Assembly (NCBI GenBank): GCA_020638975.1
Contig: JACKHN010000028.1
Location: 23,639-87,638 of the forward strand
Length of the DNA stretch: 64,000 nucleotides
Source of the DNA: Planctomycetaceae bacterium
GTDB lineage: Bacteria; Planctomycetota; Planctomycetia; Pirellulales; Pirellulaceae
Direction of reading: 5' to 3'
Under the pieces are notes generated by a model. The model saw only the letters and a list, made by a program, of their open reading frames with translations, was not told where the DNA came from and did not search any database. This document shows, in pieces, positions 19,420-28,414 of this stretch; positions within the stretch are counted from its first letter, which is position 1; the number at the start of each line of letters is the position of its first letter. The position numbers and the translations under genes are program-made.

Positions 19420-19755
19420 CTACGGTGTCCAGGTGATCCGACCATCACGGTAACGGCTAGCATGGCTGGCCGCCCACTTCTTGTTGTATGAAACGTACGA
19501 TGAACCGTATTGCCACCACTTATGCACATGATCTTCGGCGACTGCGAGTGATACGTCTAGCTCTGTAGCCTCGAATGATACTTGCCACCAGCGATAGTCA
19601 CGAACAATTAGGCGGCAGTTTCCGCAGAGATGGCACGACTCGCGACGTGTCTCGCGATGGTGTGGCGTCGGTGGCACAATCGCGACGAGAACTGCCAGAA
19701 CGATTGTGATGAGGAGCCATTCGGTCTTGGATAGGGCGGATAGTGTACGTTTCAT
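19420..19755 (-). CDS. Hypothetical membrane-anchored protein with CxxC motif
   Basis: 111 aa. One N-terminal transmembrane segment (about 13-29, LLITIVLAVLVAIVPP) is followed by a short extracytoplasmic region with CHLCGNCR and a WW-rich stretch (RWWQVSF, HKWWQYG). The three clustered Cys could bind a metal or form a disulfide. AGGGT 6 bases before the ATG is a plausible ribosome-binding site. I do not recognise the family. It lies between the transposase relic and sugE on the same strand as sugE. Confidence 0.55.
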   Translation of the reverse strand: MKRTLSALSKTEWLLITIVLAVLVAIVPPTPHHRETRRESCHLCGNCRLIVRDYRWWQVSFEATELDVSLAVAEDHVHKWWQYGSSYVSYNKKWAASHASRYRDGRITWTP

Positions 19756-19841
19756 GCGCTACCCTGTCGCAAGGAACGGTCAAGCTGGAAACTCTAACGA
19801 TGGGGCGATTATCGACTCGGGATGGCCATCTCGCAACCTGT

Positions 19842-20177
19842 TTACTCGGTGGGCGCGTGCCCAAAAACTTTGAGCCCCACGATTCCAGCCGCGATCAGGC
19901 CAACACAAACGAATCGAGCTGCGGTGGCTGGCTCGGAGAAGAACAGCAGGCCGACGATGAATGTGCCGACGGCACCGATGCCGGTCCAGACGGCATAGGC
20001 CGTTCCCATGGGAAGGGTTCGTTGAGCAACCAGCAACAAGCCACCGCTAATTACCATGCAGGCGATCGACATTATCAAGGGCAGTGGGCGGACGCCCTGT
20101 TCCGTCCAGCCGAGCTTCAAGCCGAGTGGCCAGCCGATCTCGAACACTCCAGCGACGACGAGATAGATCCATGCCAT
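19842..20177 (-). CDS. sugE: SMR family transporter, SugE/Gdx type
   Basis: 111 aa with four hydrophobic helices, the small multidrug resistance fold. GWPLGLKLG in helix 1 (with the membrane Glu of VFEIGW), GTAYAVWTGIGAVG in helix 3 and the FFSEPAT segment favour the SugE/Gdx guanidinium-exporter subgroup over EmrE. The start at 20177 is well supported: GGAGGT sits 6-7 bases upstream. A longer open frame to 20315 is a read-through and is not used. The leader contains a long hairpin (20242-20286). Guanidine riboswitches often precede such genes, but I could not match a known consensus here. Confidence 0.88.
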   Translation of the reverse strand: MAWIYLVVAGVFEIGWPLGLKLGWTEQGVRPLPLIMSIACMVISGGLLLVAQRTLPMGTAYAVWTGIGAVGTFIVGLLFFSEPATAARFVCVGLIAAGIVGLKVFGHAPTE

Positions 20178-20241
20178 TCTGTTACCTCCAACGCCAAGAG
20201 TTGCAACCTTTGCGTGAGTAATTTGTCGGAGTAAGAGAGTC

Positions 20242-20286
20242 GTGTGGTGATTTGCTGGGGGCTCGAACACTCGACCCCAGCCACAC
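20242..20286 (-). promoter_or_regulatory. Long hairpin in the leader between the aminotransferase gene and sugE
   Basis: Outer stem GTGTGG/CCACAC and inner stem GCTGGGG/CCCCAGC with further TCGA/TCGA pairing, separated by a 7-base asymmetric bulge. No U-tract follows on the minus strand, so it is not a clear terminator; it could be a structured leader of sugE or an attenuator. Confidence 0.45.
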
Positions 20287-20314
20287 AACCTTAATACCAA
20301 AGAGCGACGAAGCA

Positions 20315-21565
20315 CTACGCAGTTTTCGATTCACGATCGAGGCAACGACCGATGTGGCGGACCGCTTGGCGAAGTCGATTTTCGTTTTCGACCAGCGACA
20401 TCCGCAGGTAGCCTTCACCGGCAGGCCCAAAGCCGCTGCCGGGACTCACGGCGACATCGCCCTTTTCCAGCAACATCATCGCAAAATCCATCGTATTCAT
20501 TCGCTTGGCCCAGACTTCCGGAACCTTAGCCCACACGAACATGCCGGCGCGTGGAGGCTGGGCGTCCCAACCAATCCGACGCAAGCCTTCCACCAACACA
20601 TCGCGACGTCCTTGATAGATCATCGATTGTGCTTCGACGGCGGCTTCGGTGTCGCGCAACGCGACGATGGCGGCGATCTGAATCGCCTGAAACATGCCGT
20701 AGTCGTAATAGCCCTTGATCACACCCAAGGCTCGAATCATCTCGGCATTGCCGCTGCAAAAGCCGACACGCCAACCGGCCATGTTGTAGCCCTTGCTCAT
20801 CGTCGTGAACTCGACACCAACGTCGATCGCGCCGGGAGCGCTGAGGAAACTGGGCGGCAGGTATCCGTCGAATGCGACGTCCGCATAGGCAAAGTCACTG
20901 ATCACCATGAAGCCAAACTTCTTCGCCAGCTTGACGACGTCGACATAGAACTCCGGCTCGATCGTGACCGAAGAAGGATTGTGCGGATAGTTGATGATCA
21001 GCAGCTTCGGCTTGGGATACAAGTGTTGACAGGTATAAGCGATGTTGGAAAGGAACTTCTCGCTGTCCGCAACTTCCAACGCGATGACGTTGCCAGCCGC
21101 CAAGGCGACGGCGTACATGTGGACGGGGAAATAAGGTGATGGGACGATGGCGGTATCGCCGGGTCCCATCAGCGCGAGGCACATGTGGCTGAAGCCTTCC
21201 TTCGACCCCAGGCAGGTGATGACCTCTTTATCCGGGTCGAGCCGCACGCCATATTTCTTCAGGTACTTGCTGGCAATCTCGCGACGCAGGTTCGGAATGC
21301 CGTTCGACTTGCTATAGCCGTGGTTATTCGGATCGCGAGCCGCCTCGGTCAACTTGTCGATTACCAATGGATCGGGCGGATCGGACGGATTGCCCATCCC
21401 CAGATCGATCACATCGCTGCCGGCCCGACGCTTTTCGTACAGCATCGCGTTGATGCGGCCAAAGAGGTAAGGCGGCAACCGCAGCACGCGCGAGGCCAGC
21501 TGGATCTGGAACTGTTCGGAAGCCTCTTCCGGTTCGGGTGAAGCGGGCACATCGTATTCGGACAT
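20315..21565 (-). CDS. PLP-dependent class I/II aminotransferase (AlaC-like)
   Basis: 416 aa fold-type I aminotransferase. Landmarks: [12 protein letters not shown] near the N-terminus, [21 protein letters not shown], and the PLP-lysine region [15 protein letters not shown], plus the conserved C-terminal [11 protein letters not shown]. The pattern is closest to the glutamate-pyruvate (AlaC) and LL-diaminopimelate aminotransferase group; AlaC-type alanine synthesis is the favoured reading. The ATG at 21565 is chosen over a TTG at 21601, though neither has a clear ribosome-binding site. The RNase HII-like gene is 98 bp upstream on the same strand. Confidence 0.87.
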   Translation of the reverse strand: MSEYDVPASPEPEEASEQFQIQLASRVLRLPPYLFGRINAMLYEKRRAGSDVIDLGMGNPSDPPDPLVIDKLTEAARDPNNHGYSKSNGIPNLRREIASKYLKKYGVRLDPDKEVITCLGSKEGFSHMCLALMGPGDTAIVPSPYFPVHMYAVALAAGNVIALEVADSEKFLSNIAYTCQHLYPKPKLLIINYPHNPSSVTIEPEFYVDVVKLAKKFGFMVISDFAYADVAFDGYLPPSFLSAPGAIDVGVEFTTMSKGYNMAGWRVGFCSGNAEMIRALGVIKGYYDYGMFQAIQIAAIVALRDTEAAVEAQSMIYQGRRDVLVEGLRRIGWDAQPPRAGMFVWAKVPEVWAKRMNTMDFAMMLLEKGDVAVSPGSGFGPAGEGYLRMSLVENENRLRQAVRHIGRCLDRESKTA

Positions 21566-21663
21566 GGGAGGAAAGCTCGCGTCGGGCAAGGTTTGGTACA
21601 AAACTCAACAATACCCGCAAACCGGGAAAGAGGAAATGGCGAGCAAACGAGCACCCAGACAGG

Positions 21664-22620
21664 TCACCGAGATCGCCACAAGAGGTCATCATCAATGCCA
21701 AGCGCTTGCCGGACGGTTTCGATATCACTCTTGAATCGTTTGGCATCGACTGGATAGCCCGCAGTGGGCTTGAGATCGGGTAAATGTTGCTGCCAGAAGG
21801 CATTGAAAGCCTTCATAGCAAGTTCGCGCAGGTACTTTGACGTCATCGAGGCGAGTGCCGCAGGCAGAAAGCTTTCGCCCTTGGCGACAAAGCGGATCTC
21901 GATCTGACGACTGGGAGTAGTCCAGCGGTAAATGCTGGCTTCGCGACTCTCGCGGATGATCTTCACTTGCTCGTCTGGAAAGACGGTCTGAAGTACGGCC
22001 AGATATCGGTTCCGACCGCCGTGTTTGTCGCATTGAATCAACGCGTTGGAGTCGTCATGTTGTTCGAGTGCTTCTCGAACGAGTCCGAGGGTCGCCAATG
22101 ACAAGACCGAGCCCTTCGAGTCGTAACGGCGGACCAGTTCATTGAACCTTGCAGGGAAGAGCGCTGTCGAGCGTACTCGTTCGAGAGACACGTTCGCGGC
22201 TTTCAATCCCTCGGCAAATAGCGAGCGATCGGACGCTCTTCGTTCGTCATCCAGATCGATTGGCACAGGAACGTCGTAGTCGCGATACCAGGGGGCTCGT
22301 AGCAATTGTTCCTCGTCGTCCGGTGAAAGAACGCGCCAAACCTCTCGCCAGGTTCGAATGTTCTCGCCACGGCAGCCGAGCGCCGCGAATAACCCTCGTT
22401 CCAAGTTCAGCAACCCGCCACCCGGTTTGTAGAGTTGTTTGGAGTCGGCGATCGGGATGTGACTGACGCTCGATGCCTCCTTACGCACGACATGACGGAG
22501 CAACTCGTACAGATCAACGTCTGGTTGATCGATCGGAATCCGCCAGGCAGTCGCCGAGATCAGCAGCGGTCCCAAATTGGGGCCGTAACCCGCTTCGTCA
22601 GTTCCGAGGAGTAGTGTCAC
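21664..22620 (-). CDS. Divergent ribonuclease HII-like protein
   Basis: 318 aa, longer than typical RNase HII (about 200). It begins with GTDEAGYGPNLGPLL, which mirrors the DEAGRGPxxGP active-site strand (Asp8, Glu9). IADSKQLYKPGG (about 57-68) mirrors the D-SK-L motif, IQCDKHGGRNRY provides a third acidic position, and FLPAALASMTSKYLRE with TAGYPVDAKRF resembles the C-terminal ASI-AK-R and GYPT motifs. The family cleaves RNA in RNA-DNA hybrids; here the function is inferred, and the large middle insert may mean a changed role. Confidence 0.72.
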   Translation of the reverse strand: MTLLLGTDEAGYGPNLGPLLISATAWRIPIDQPDVDLYELLRHVVRKEASSVSHIPIADSKQLYKPGGGLLNLERGLFAALGCRGENIRTWREVWRVLSPDDEEQLLRAPWYRDYDVPVPIDLDDERRASDRSLFAEGLKAANVSLERVRSTALFPARFNELVRRYDSKGSVLSLATLGLVREALEQHDDSNALIQCDKHGGRNRYLAVLQTVFPDEQVKIIRESREASIYRWTTPSRQIEIRFVAKGESFLPAALASMTSKYLRELAMKAFNAFWQQHLPDLKPTAGYPVDAKRFKSDIETVRQALGIDDDLLWRSR

Positions 22621-22767
22621 GTGGAGAGTGCTTCCAGCTAGTTTCCGGAGGAGTGAAACAAGACGATACCAGATTTGCGTCTACGTTGGCGTTTCCGGGC
22701 GGACGAGGCAGGCTGGAAAGTCTGACGTACCCTTTGCGCTTGCTGGACATTCGTTTTCCTAACGTTG

Positions 22768-23697
22768 ATGATACTGCCTATGAACTTCAGCGTCGTCTCT
22801 CGAATCACAGCCCGCGTCATGATTATTCTGCTTCTAGCAGGATCGATCTGGGCTGGGCTGTTTACGAAAGGGCTTAGCTCTCGCATCAGTTACGAGTGGC
22901 TGCACACTTTCTGTCTCACGCAGACGATCTTGCTCGCGGCTTGTGCAATCTACGGGCCGGGAACACTGGTCGCGAGGAAACCGATCGTCGTTGCGTGGGC
23001 GTTGGCCGTCGGATTTGCGCTCGCGATGCTCAATCTGATTTCGTTGCCAGGACGATCTTCTCTCTTTGCCGGTGCTATCCTCACGATCACAGGAACGCTT
23101 CCGTCAGTGATTCTATTCGCGATACATCGCTGGCGAACGAAGGTCTCTCTCGTGGTCAGCAACTCCTTACGTGGTGACCGATCGCGCTCGCAACAACAAC
23201 TTAGCCTGCAAATGCTGTTGCTCGTGACAGCGGCGTTTGCTCTGGCGGGAATGGTGGCTCGCGAGGCAGTTAATGCACCGACTGATCCCTTCGGAGGCGA
23301 ACAAGATTTTCTAGTCATGCACGCCTGGCTGGGCTTCTTTCCCTGCCTCGCCGCCGCTCCAGCGTTGCTCGTCGTCTTTCGACCCTCCTGGAAGATCTTA
23401 CTCGTGGGCTGCTTCTTTGTTTTGGTATCGCTGGGCGAGCCAATCCTGTTCGCGCTCGTCGCTCGTTACATTTTCATTGATCAAAACATGGTCGCTGTCG
23501 AGTTGACCGGAGAGGCTCTCCAGACGGCTTGGATGGAAGCGACCATGTTCAACGGTCAAGCACTTGTTGCGACCGTGATCTATGCATTGCTCGCGCGTGC
23601 CGCCGGACTTCGAATGGTCATTCGTGATCAGTCGAACGACAAGAACCCGAACCCCTCCGGACAACCTGTGACCGAAGCAGGTTGTGTCCAGGATTGA
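22768..23697 (+). CDS. Hypothetical multi-pass membrane protein
   Basis: 309 aa with about eight hydrophobic segments (for example ARVMIILLLAGSIWAGLF, VAWALAVGFALAMLNLIS, SWKILLVGCFFVLVSLG). The central SLQMLLLVTAAFALAGMV resembles a motif repeated in many planctomycete membrane proteins of unknown function. Start uncertain: TTG 22765, ATG 22768 and ATG 22780 are all in frame. Its last 70 bases overlap the 3' end of the convergent YCF48/CBM9-like gene. Function not recognised. Confidence 0.7.
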   Translation: MILPMNFSVVSRITARVMIILLLAGSIWAGLFTKGLSSRISYEWLHTFCLTQTILLAACAIYGPGTLVARKPIVVAWALAVGFALAMLNLISLPGRSSLFAGAILTITGTLPSVILFAIHRWRTKVSLVVSNSLRGDRSRSQQQLSLQMLLLVTAAFALAGMVAREAVNAPTDPFGGEQDFLVMHAWLGFFPCLAAAPALLVVFRPSWKILLVGCFFVLVSLGEPILFALVARYIFIDQNMVAVELTGEALQTAWMEATMFNGQALVATVIYALLARAAGLRMVIRDQSNDKNPNPSGQPVTEAGCVQD

Positions 23698-26600
23698 AAG
23701 CCCACGGCGGGAACGATGCGTTGCATGCCACAGCCCCAGACATCGCCTGTGTTGATTTGATCGTGAGCCAAATCGGCCAACGGTACCGCAGCCTCGATGC
23801 TCCACGTGTGGTCGGTTGCCTCTGCGGCAACGAACCACTCTGGATTCCAACGAACGTCACCCCAAGCTGATTCGCCCGTCCAACCACGATGATCGACGAC
23901 GAGCTTGATGTAGCTGGTGTAATCGCGGTTGGTGTCAAGCAGCAACTCGACTCGATCCTGTGACGAGAGATCAGGATCGCGACCGCGGATGGCCTCGGTT
24001 GCAGTGTAGGCGACGCCGTTGATCTTGCGGCATTGAATACCTAGGTAGAGATACTCGTCGTCGCGAGCCAACTTGATGGTCGCGGGCCAGTCGGCATCGT
24101 CGCCGAGTTGACTCTTGAGTTCGGCTGAAACTGTGGTCGCCCAGAACTCTTCGTCAAACTTACCATCGAGAAACGGCCTTTCAACGATTTTCGGGCATGC
24201 CAGAACTGGCTTAGGAGGTTGTCCGTGTTGCGAGGCGAGCCACAACTCGCCATGAGCGGCTTGACGCGACGCATTGAACGGTTGGCTTCCCGCAACTTGC
24301 TGATACAGCCGGTTCGCTCCGTTGAGGTTACCCTGCTTTCGATAAGCCGCCGCGACCGCGAAGCGAAGTCGGGGTTCTGCAAACAGCGCCGGGCGGAGGT
24401 GCTGGACACTTTCCGCTTGAAACAAGAGGCGTTCCAGTGGATTCGATACGTCGCTCGGGGCGTCGAAGCCCGCTTGCGCGGCGCGTGAATCGTAGCGGGT
24501 GACTTGCAGTTGGCGGTCCACGTCGGGAGGCAGCGCCGCGTTGAAGGCGCTGGCCGCCGACGCTTGTTGAACCAGATGGCTATCGACGGCAGGCTGCTTG
24601 CCGAAGGCGTTACCAGCCTCCTCGCTGCCAAGATACTCGACGCACCACACGAGGGCGGCTTCGGACAACGGGTGCGAGGGGAACTTGCGAAGCAAATGCT
24701 GCAAGGATTCACATGCCAGTTCGTATCGCCCGATCTCACGGTAGTGCTGCGCCAATTGATACAAAATGTCGCCACCGGCCTGTGGGCTGAGGTCGCGAAC
24801 CAACTCATCCGCCTGAGCGGACCAAGCGGCAAGATCCTTCGAGTCAGCCGTGGCTCGTGTTAGCAGCGAATCGACGACCCGTTGCTTCTGAGTCGTCTGC
24901 CTGAGTTCTGCGAGGCTGGTTGCTTGTGGGTGACCCTCGGAGCGTCGCGCGTCGCTGCCGTACGCGATCGCAACGCCCGAGAACAGGTCGCGGTTCGCGA
25001 TCGCGGGCGGTACCTTGCTCGATAATACTTCGATCCCTCGGCGACGGGGAATCGGCGACCATTGATCACGGAGCAACGAGTAGCTTTGCGAAGCGTGTTC
25101 GTGGATCGATCGACCGAGCCGCGTTGCAAGTTGCGTCGAGTCGATGGCCATCGTTCCAGAACCTTCACCATCCGCGATCGAACAGACCTTTTTCACTTGC
25201 CAAGGTGCGAGGCCGAGGACATGGACTTGATTCGGGTAGGCTGAATTGTCGGCTGCTTGTTCGGTCGCGCGCAAGATTGCTTGGCTAACGAGCTGCGTGA
25301 GCGAGTCGGGTCGGCGCGGGTCAGCCGCGCGTGTGACAACCACGTCAGGTCGCCATTGGCGGATGCGTAGGACCAAGTACTCTTCTAGCAGCTTGTTGCC
25401 GTCGGTACCGTTAGCAAGGCTCCAACCGTGAAGGATCGAAGCCGTGGTCATCTTCAAACCCGATTGCCGTAATGGAAACCGCCACGTCGCATTCGCATAC
25501 GATCCGCTCGCTGCAACGACTCCCGCCGCCAGCCGTTGTTCGTCACTTGCCGTCTTCCCCGAAGACATCTCCACGTCGCGACGTGCCAACGACTCGACGA
25601 CGCCGATATATCCTTCATCGCCGCAGTACCGCGCCAAGACTTCGAGCGGAACATCGGATGACTCGGCGAACAAGCCCAGCATGGCTGCTCGCGTTCCGCC
25701 ACCATGTTGCGGAGCCCACGTTTCTCCACCGTCCTTCGTCGCGAGAATCATTCCCAACGCACCGACGGCCCAACCGCGTCGTGCATCCTTGAATGTCATG
25801 GCGTGAATCGGCAACGATTGGCCGGTGTGCAGCAGTTGCCAGGTTCGACCGTGATCCGCGCTTCGCAGGATGCAACTGCCTGGATTGCCGACGAGCCAAC
25901 GGAAGTTACCGCTCGACGCAGCTGCTCGAAAGTCGACCTTGTCGATGACGTCGGGCGAGAGTGGAAGTTCCGGCGCTTGCCAAGTTCTCGCCGCGTCTTC
26001 AGTCACCAGCAACAAGCCGCCGTCACCGGCGAGTTGGATGTGAGACGGACCAGTCGCTTGCACTGTGTGCAGATGGCGGAGGCCGGTGTTCGGTTTCATG
26101 AGCGGTTGGAGCGAAGTTTGTCCGACGCCGACGACTGCTCCATTGCGTCCCACCACGACGCCGCGATTCGCGTCGACGAAGTGTGCCGCGAGCCACTCGT
26201 TCTGGTGATCGGTCGCGAACGAAGACCAACTTCGTCCACCATCCTCCGATCGAAAGATGCCGGCTGGATACATGGCCGAAGGTGTACCGACGGCCCAACC
26301 ATGTCGCTTGTCGAAGAATCGAACTCGCATCAGCTTAGGTAATGTTTCAGATGGCACTTGCGTCCAGCGGCGTCCTCCATTCTCCGTTCGCAGGATAACG
26401 CCACTGGTCCGGTGGCTATACGGTTGTGTCCAGCCACCCACGATCCAGCCGTTCTGGTCGTCAACGAAATGAATTGATTGCAACGAGCAGTTGACCGGCG
26501 AATCTGCCAACCGCCAGCGTCGCCCTCCATCCTCGGTCATCCAGATCACGCCGCGATCACCAACAGCCCAACCACGATTGGTATCGAGGAAGAAGACGTC

Positions 26601-26723
26601 GTGCAACGCCGCGTCGGCCAGCATTTCCGGGGGCGTGCTAGCTGGCTGGGCAGCGAGTTCCTGTCCGCAGGGTGCAGACATCACCAAGAATAAGGCGATG
26701 AACATTCGTCGTCCGTGACGCAT
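23628..26723 (-). CDS. Secreted YCF48-like beta-propeller / TPR / CBM9-like protein
   Basis: 1031 aa from the ATG at 26723, chosen because it yields a signal peptide (RRMFIALFLVMSAPC) with GGAG upstream. An N-terminal propeller is built of GWAVGDxGxIxxTxDGGxxW repeats (about 40-350), as in YCF48/PSII stability factors. A middle region of about 300 residues follows. A helical TPR-like part (LAQHYREIGRYELACESLQ) is near 690-720. The C-terminus (about 830-1031) reads as a CBM9-like domain: LDGKFDEEFW, DDEYLYLGIQCR, VELLLDTNRDY, WSIEAAVPLADL. Function is inferred as extracellular binding or assembly; the combination is unusual. Confidence 0.82.
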   Translation of the reverse strand: MRHGRRMFIALFLVMSAPCGQELAAQPASTPPEMLADAALHDVFFLDTNRGWAVGDRGVIWMTEDGGRRWRLADSPVNCSLQSIHFVDDQNGWIVGGWTQPYSHRTSGVILRTENGGRRWTQVPSETLPKLMRVRFFDKRHGWAVGTPSAMYPAGIFRSEDGGRSWSSFATDHQNEWLAAHFVDANRGVVVGRNGAVVGVGQTSLQPLMKPNTGLRHLHTVQATGPSHIQLAGDGGLLLVTEDAARTWQAPELPLSPDVIDKVDFRAAASSGNFRWLVGNPGSCILRSADHGRTWQLLHTGQSLPIHAMTFKDARRGWAVGALGMILATKDGGETWAPQHGGGTRAAMLGLFAESSDVPLEVLARYCGDEGYIGVVESLARRDVEMSSGKTASDEQRLAAGVVAASGSYANATWRFPLRQSGLKMTTASILHGWSLANGTDGNKLLEEYLVLRIRQWRPDVVVTRAADPRRPDSLTQLVSQAILRATEQAADNSAYPNQVHVLGLAPWQVKKVCSIADGEGSGTMAIDSTQLATRLGRSIHEHASQSYSLLRDQWSPIPRRRGIEVLSSKVPPAIANRDLFSGVAIAYGSDARRSEGHPQATSLAELRQTTQKQRVVDSLLTRATADSKDLAAWSAQADELVRDLSPQAGGDILYQLAQHYREIGRYELACESLQHLLRKFPSHPLSEAALVWCVEYLGSEEAGNAFGKQPAVDSHLVQQASAASAFNAALPPDVDRQLQVTRYDSRAAQAGFDAPSDVSNPLERLLFQAESVQHLRPALFAEPRLRFAVAAAYRKQGNLNGANRLYQQVAGSQPFNASRQAAHGELWLASQHGQPPKPVLACPKIVERPFLDGKFDEEFWATTVSAELKSQLGDDADWPATIKLARDDEYLYLGIQCRKINGVAYTATEAIRGRDPDLSSQDRVELLLDTNRDYTSYIKLVVDHRGWTGESAWGDVRWNPEWFVAAEATDHTWSIEAAVPLADLAHDQINTGDVWGCGMQRIVPAVGFQSWTQPASVTGCPEGFGFLSFD

Positions 26724-26770
26724 CGTCCAAGCTCCGTCGAGAAAATCGCTTTTGCAACTTGCCTTGAAAT

Positions 26771-26850
26771 GTGAGCCGTCGGCGCTAGCCGCGGGCCTTA
26801 AACCGGAAAACACCTTGTGTACTACCCCGCGGCTAGCGCCGACGGCTCAC
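26771..26850. repeat. Family C palindromic element, copy 1
   Basis: Perfect 25-bp inverted arms at 26771-26795 and 26826-26850 (starting GTGAGCCGTCGGCGCTAGCC) around a 30-bp spacer. Same arms as the copy at 59315-59391. It lies upstream of the YCF48-like gene and could form a long hairpin. No convincing target duplication. Confidence 0.85.
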
Positions 26851-26886
26851 AGGAATCGTTCCCAGATCATTTTGCACAGGTTCTAA

Positions 26887-27013
26887 TTGGGCAGCGCCAC
26901 TTTTGACATAAGTTATTGGGTATCATAACCCGAAGCGTAAGCGAGGAGCTGCAGTAAACCATTTCCTCGCTTATGCTTCGGGTTGTGATTGTCGTGAAAG
27001 TGGCGTTGTCCAA
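26887..27013. repeat. Family F inverted repeat enclosing a family E palindrome
   Basis: Outer arms TTGGGCAGCGCCACTTTTGA (26887-26906) and GTGAAAGTGGCGTTGTCCAA (26994-27013) are imperfect complements. Inside lies family E copy 2: AACCCGAAGCGTAAGCGAGG (26928-26947) and CCTCGCTTATGCTTCGGGTT (26965-26984). Copy 1 of family E at 16.5 kb lacks the outer arms, so this looks like E inserted into F. Confidence 0.7.
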
Positions 27014-27056
27014 CTAAGAAGTGGCTGCGGATTCTACCGAAACCCCCATCCGGCTC

Positions 27057-28388
27057 CTAGGGAGAAGTTGCTGCTTCAGCAGGCGAAATCCAGGACTCTG
27101 GCAAGTCTTTCTTGGTTTCGCGGAGGATTTGCAAGATGGCTTGGCGATCGGCGGGGGTCACGTGGGCGAACTGCTCGGATTGGTCCTGGCCCGTGAGGAT
27201 CTCCCACAAACGCTGATAGACTCCCTCGCGGACGCGATTCGGCAAACCGTCAAACGCCTCGGAGTAGATCAGGAAACTGCACGGGTAACGGAACAGACGT
27301 CGCTTGAGATCGAACTGGCGAAGACTGCGGCCTTGGCTATCGAAGGGGCCTCTCGTGGCGAAGTCGTCCGCGAAGGTCGTTGTCCCGACGATCGGTTCAC
27401 TGAGTTGGTGTTCGTCAACCATCAGCAATGCTTCCACGACTTTTTCGGCAGCCGAAGCGTATCGTCGTTGGGTCGACTCCGACTCGAACTCTTGAGGCCG
27501 CTCGAGTGCTTGATTCATGACGACTGCGTCTCGCTGCGTTGTCCGACCGTTGAAGTTTGCTGCGGCAATCTGATTGTGAACCGCCACTTGGTGACCGAGG
27601 ACCATGAGCGCGACGATATCACTATCGGGACTGATGTACGGCGACGTGCTGACGAGATCCTTCAGATCCGTGACGTTAGCACCACTATCAACATCAATTT
27701 CCTCGGGGCCGTTCTTTCCGTCGACGATCACGTTGCCCATGTGTCGTTGCCTGCCATGGGTGCCCGTGACGTACCATCCTCCCCAACGCTCGGAGAGCGG
27801 ACTGGAATCGTCGGTGCGATAGGTTCCGGAACTGAACACCGGCAGGCCACTCGCGTCGGTGTACACCGACCGCATAATGTGGCCAGGAATGCGCTGCGTG
27901 TGGCTCGACGCATGGCACAGCAAGCAATGATCGGTTTGACGCGTGATGACGGCTCGCGACTTGTCGTTCTGGTCGAGCGTATAGAAGACAGCGCCCAATT
28001 GCGGGTCGACAGCCGAGATCTCGACAACGTCGCCCTGCTGAACCCAACCAAGGTAAATGTCGTCGTTGAAGTAAAGTGCACGAGGCGTTCGTGGTGAAAT
28101 GCGATGTCGCTGGAGACTCGTCTTGGAGAAGACCAATGTTTGAGACGACGCCGGAACCTGGAGATACTCCATCAACGCGGCCAAGTAGCCGTGGTCCGCA
28201 TCGTAGTTGAGCGTCAACTCGCCCGCGTCGACTTGCTGCTTCAGCTGTGCGACACGATCTTGGGGCGAAGCCGTCGAGTAGTTGATCGGTTCGCGTTCAA
28301 ACTCGAGTTGCCCGAACGCTGGCGCGCAAAACGGCAACACGAAAGTTGCGATTAGCGCAAACAAGCCTCGGGTTGAATTGCGATGCAT
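27057..28388 (-). CDS. Secreted protein with one c-type haem motif
   Basis: 443 aa. Signal peptide (LFALIATFVLPFCAPAFG) and a single CLLCH haem-attachment motif at about 155-159, within TDHCLLCHASSHTQRIPGH. Later parts include GHQVAVHNQIAAANFNGRTT and a Phe/Arg-rich region (FDLKRRLFRYPCSFLIYSEAF), a layout I associate with planctomycete cytochrome-like proteins of unknown function. It is probably periplasmic and redox-active. It follows the protoglobin gene by 26 bp on the same strand, so the two likely form one transcript from the promoter at 29078-29105. Confidence 0.75.
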   Translation of the reverse strand: MHRNSTRGLFALIATFVLPFCAPAFGQLEFEREPINYSTASPQDRVAQLKQQVDAGELTLNYDADHGYLAALMEYLQVPASSQTLVFSKTSLQRHRISPRTPRALYFNDDIYLGWVQQGDVVEISAVDPQLGAVFYTLDQNDKSRAVITRQTDHCLLCHASSHTQRIPGHIMRSVYTDASGLPVFSSGTYRTDDSSPLSERWGGWYVTGTHGRQRHMGNVIVDGKNGPEEIDVDSGANVTDLKDLVSTSPYISPDSDIVALMVLGHQVAVHNQIAAANFNGRTTQRDAVVMNQALERPQEFESESTQRRYASAAEKVVEALLMVDEHQLSEPIVGTTTFADDFATRGPFDSQGRSLRQFDLKRRLFRYPCSFLIYSEAFDGLPNRVREGVYQRLWEILTGQDQSEQFAHVTPADRQAILQILRETKKDLPESWISPAEAATSP

Positions 28389-28414
28389 CGGATAAATGCC
28401 TCACGAGCGGCGTA

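Noticed and set aside
20242..20286. A tRNA-like end with GTTCGA-type loop
   Set aside because: No acceptor, D or anticodon arms can be drawn; the GTTCGA belongs to a simple hairpin.
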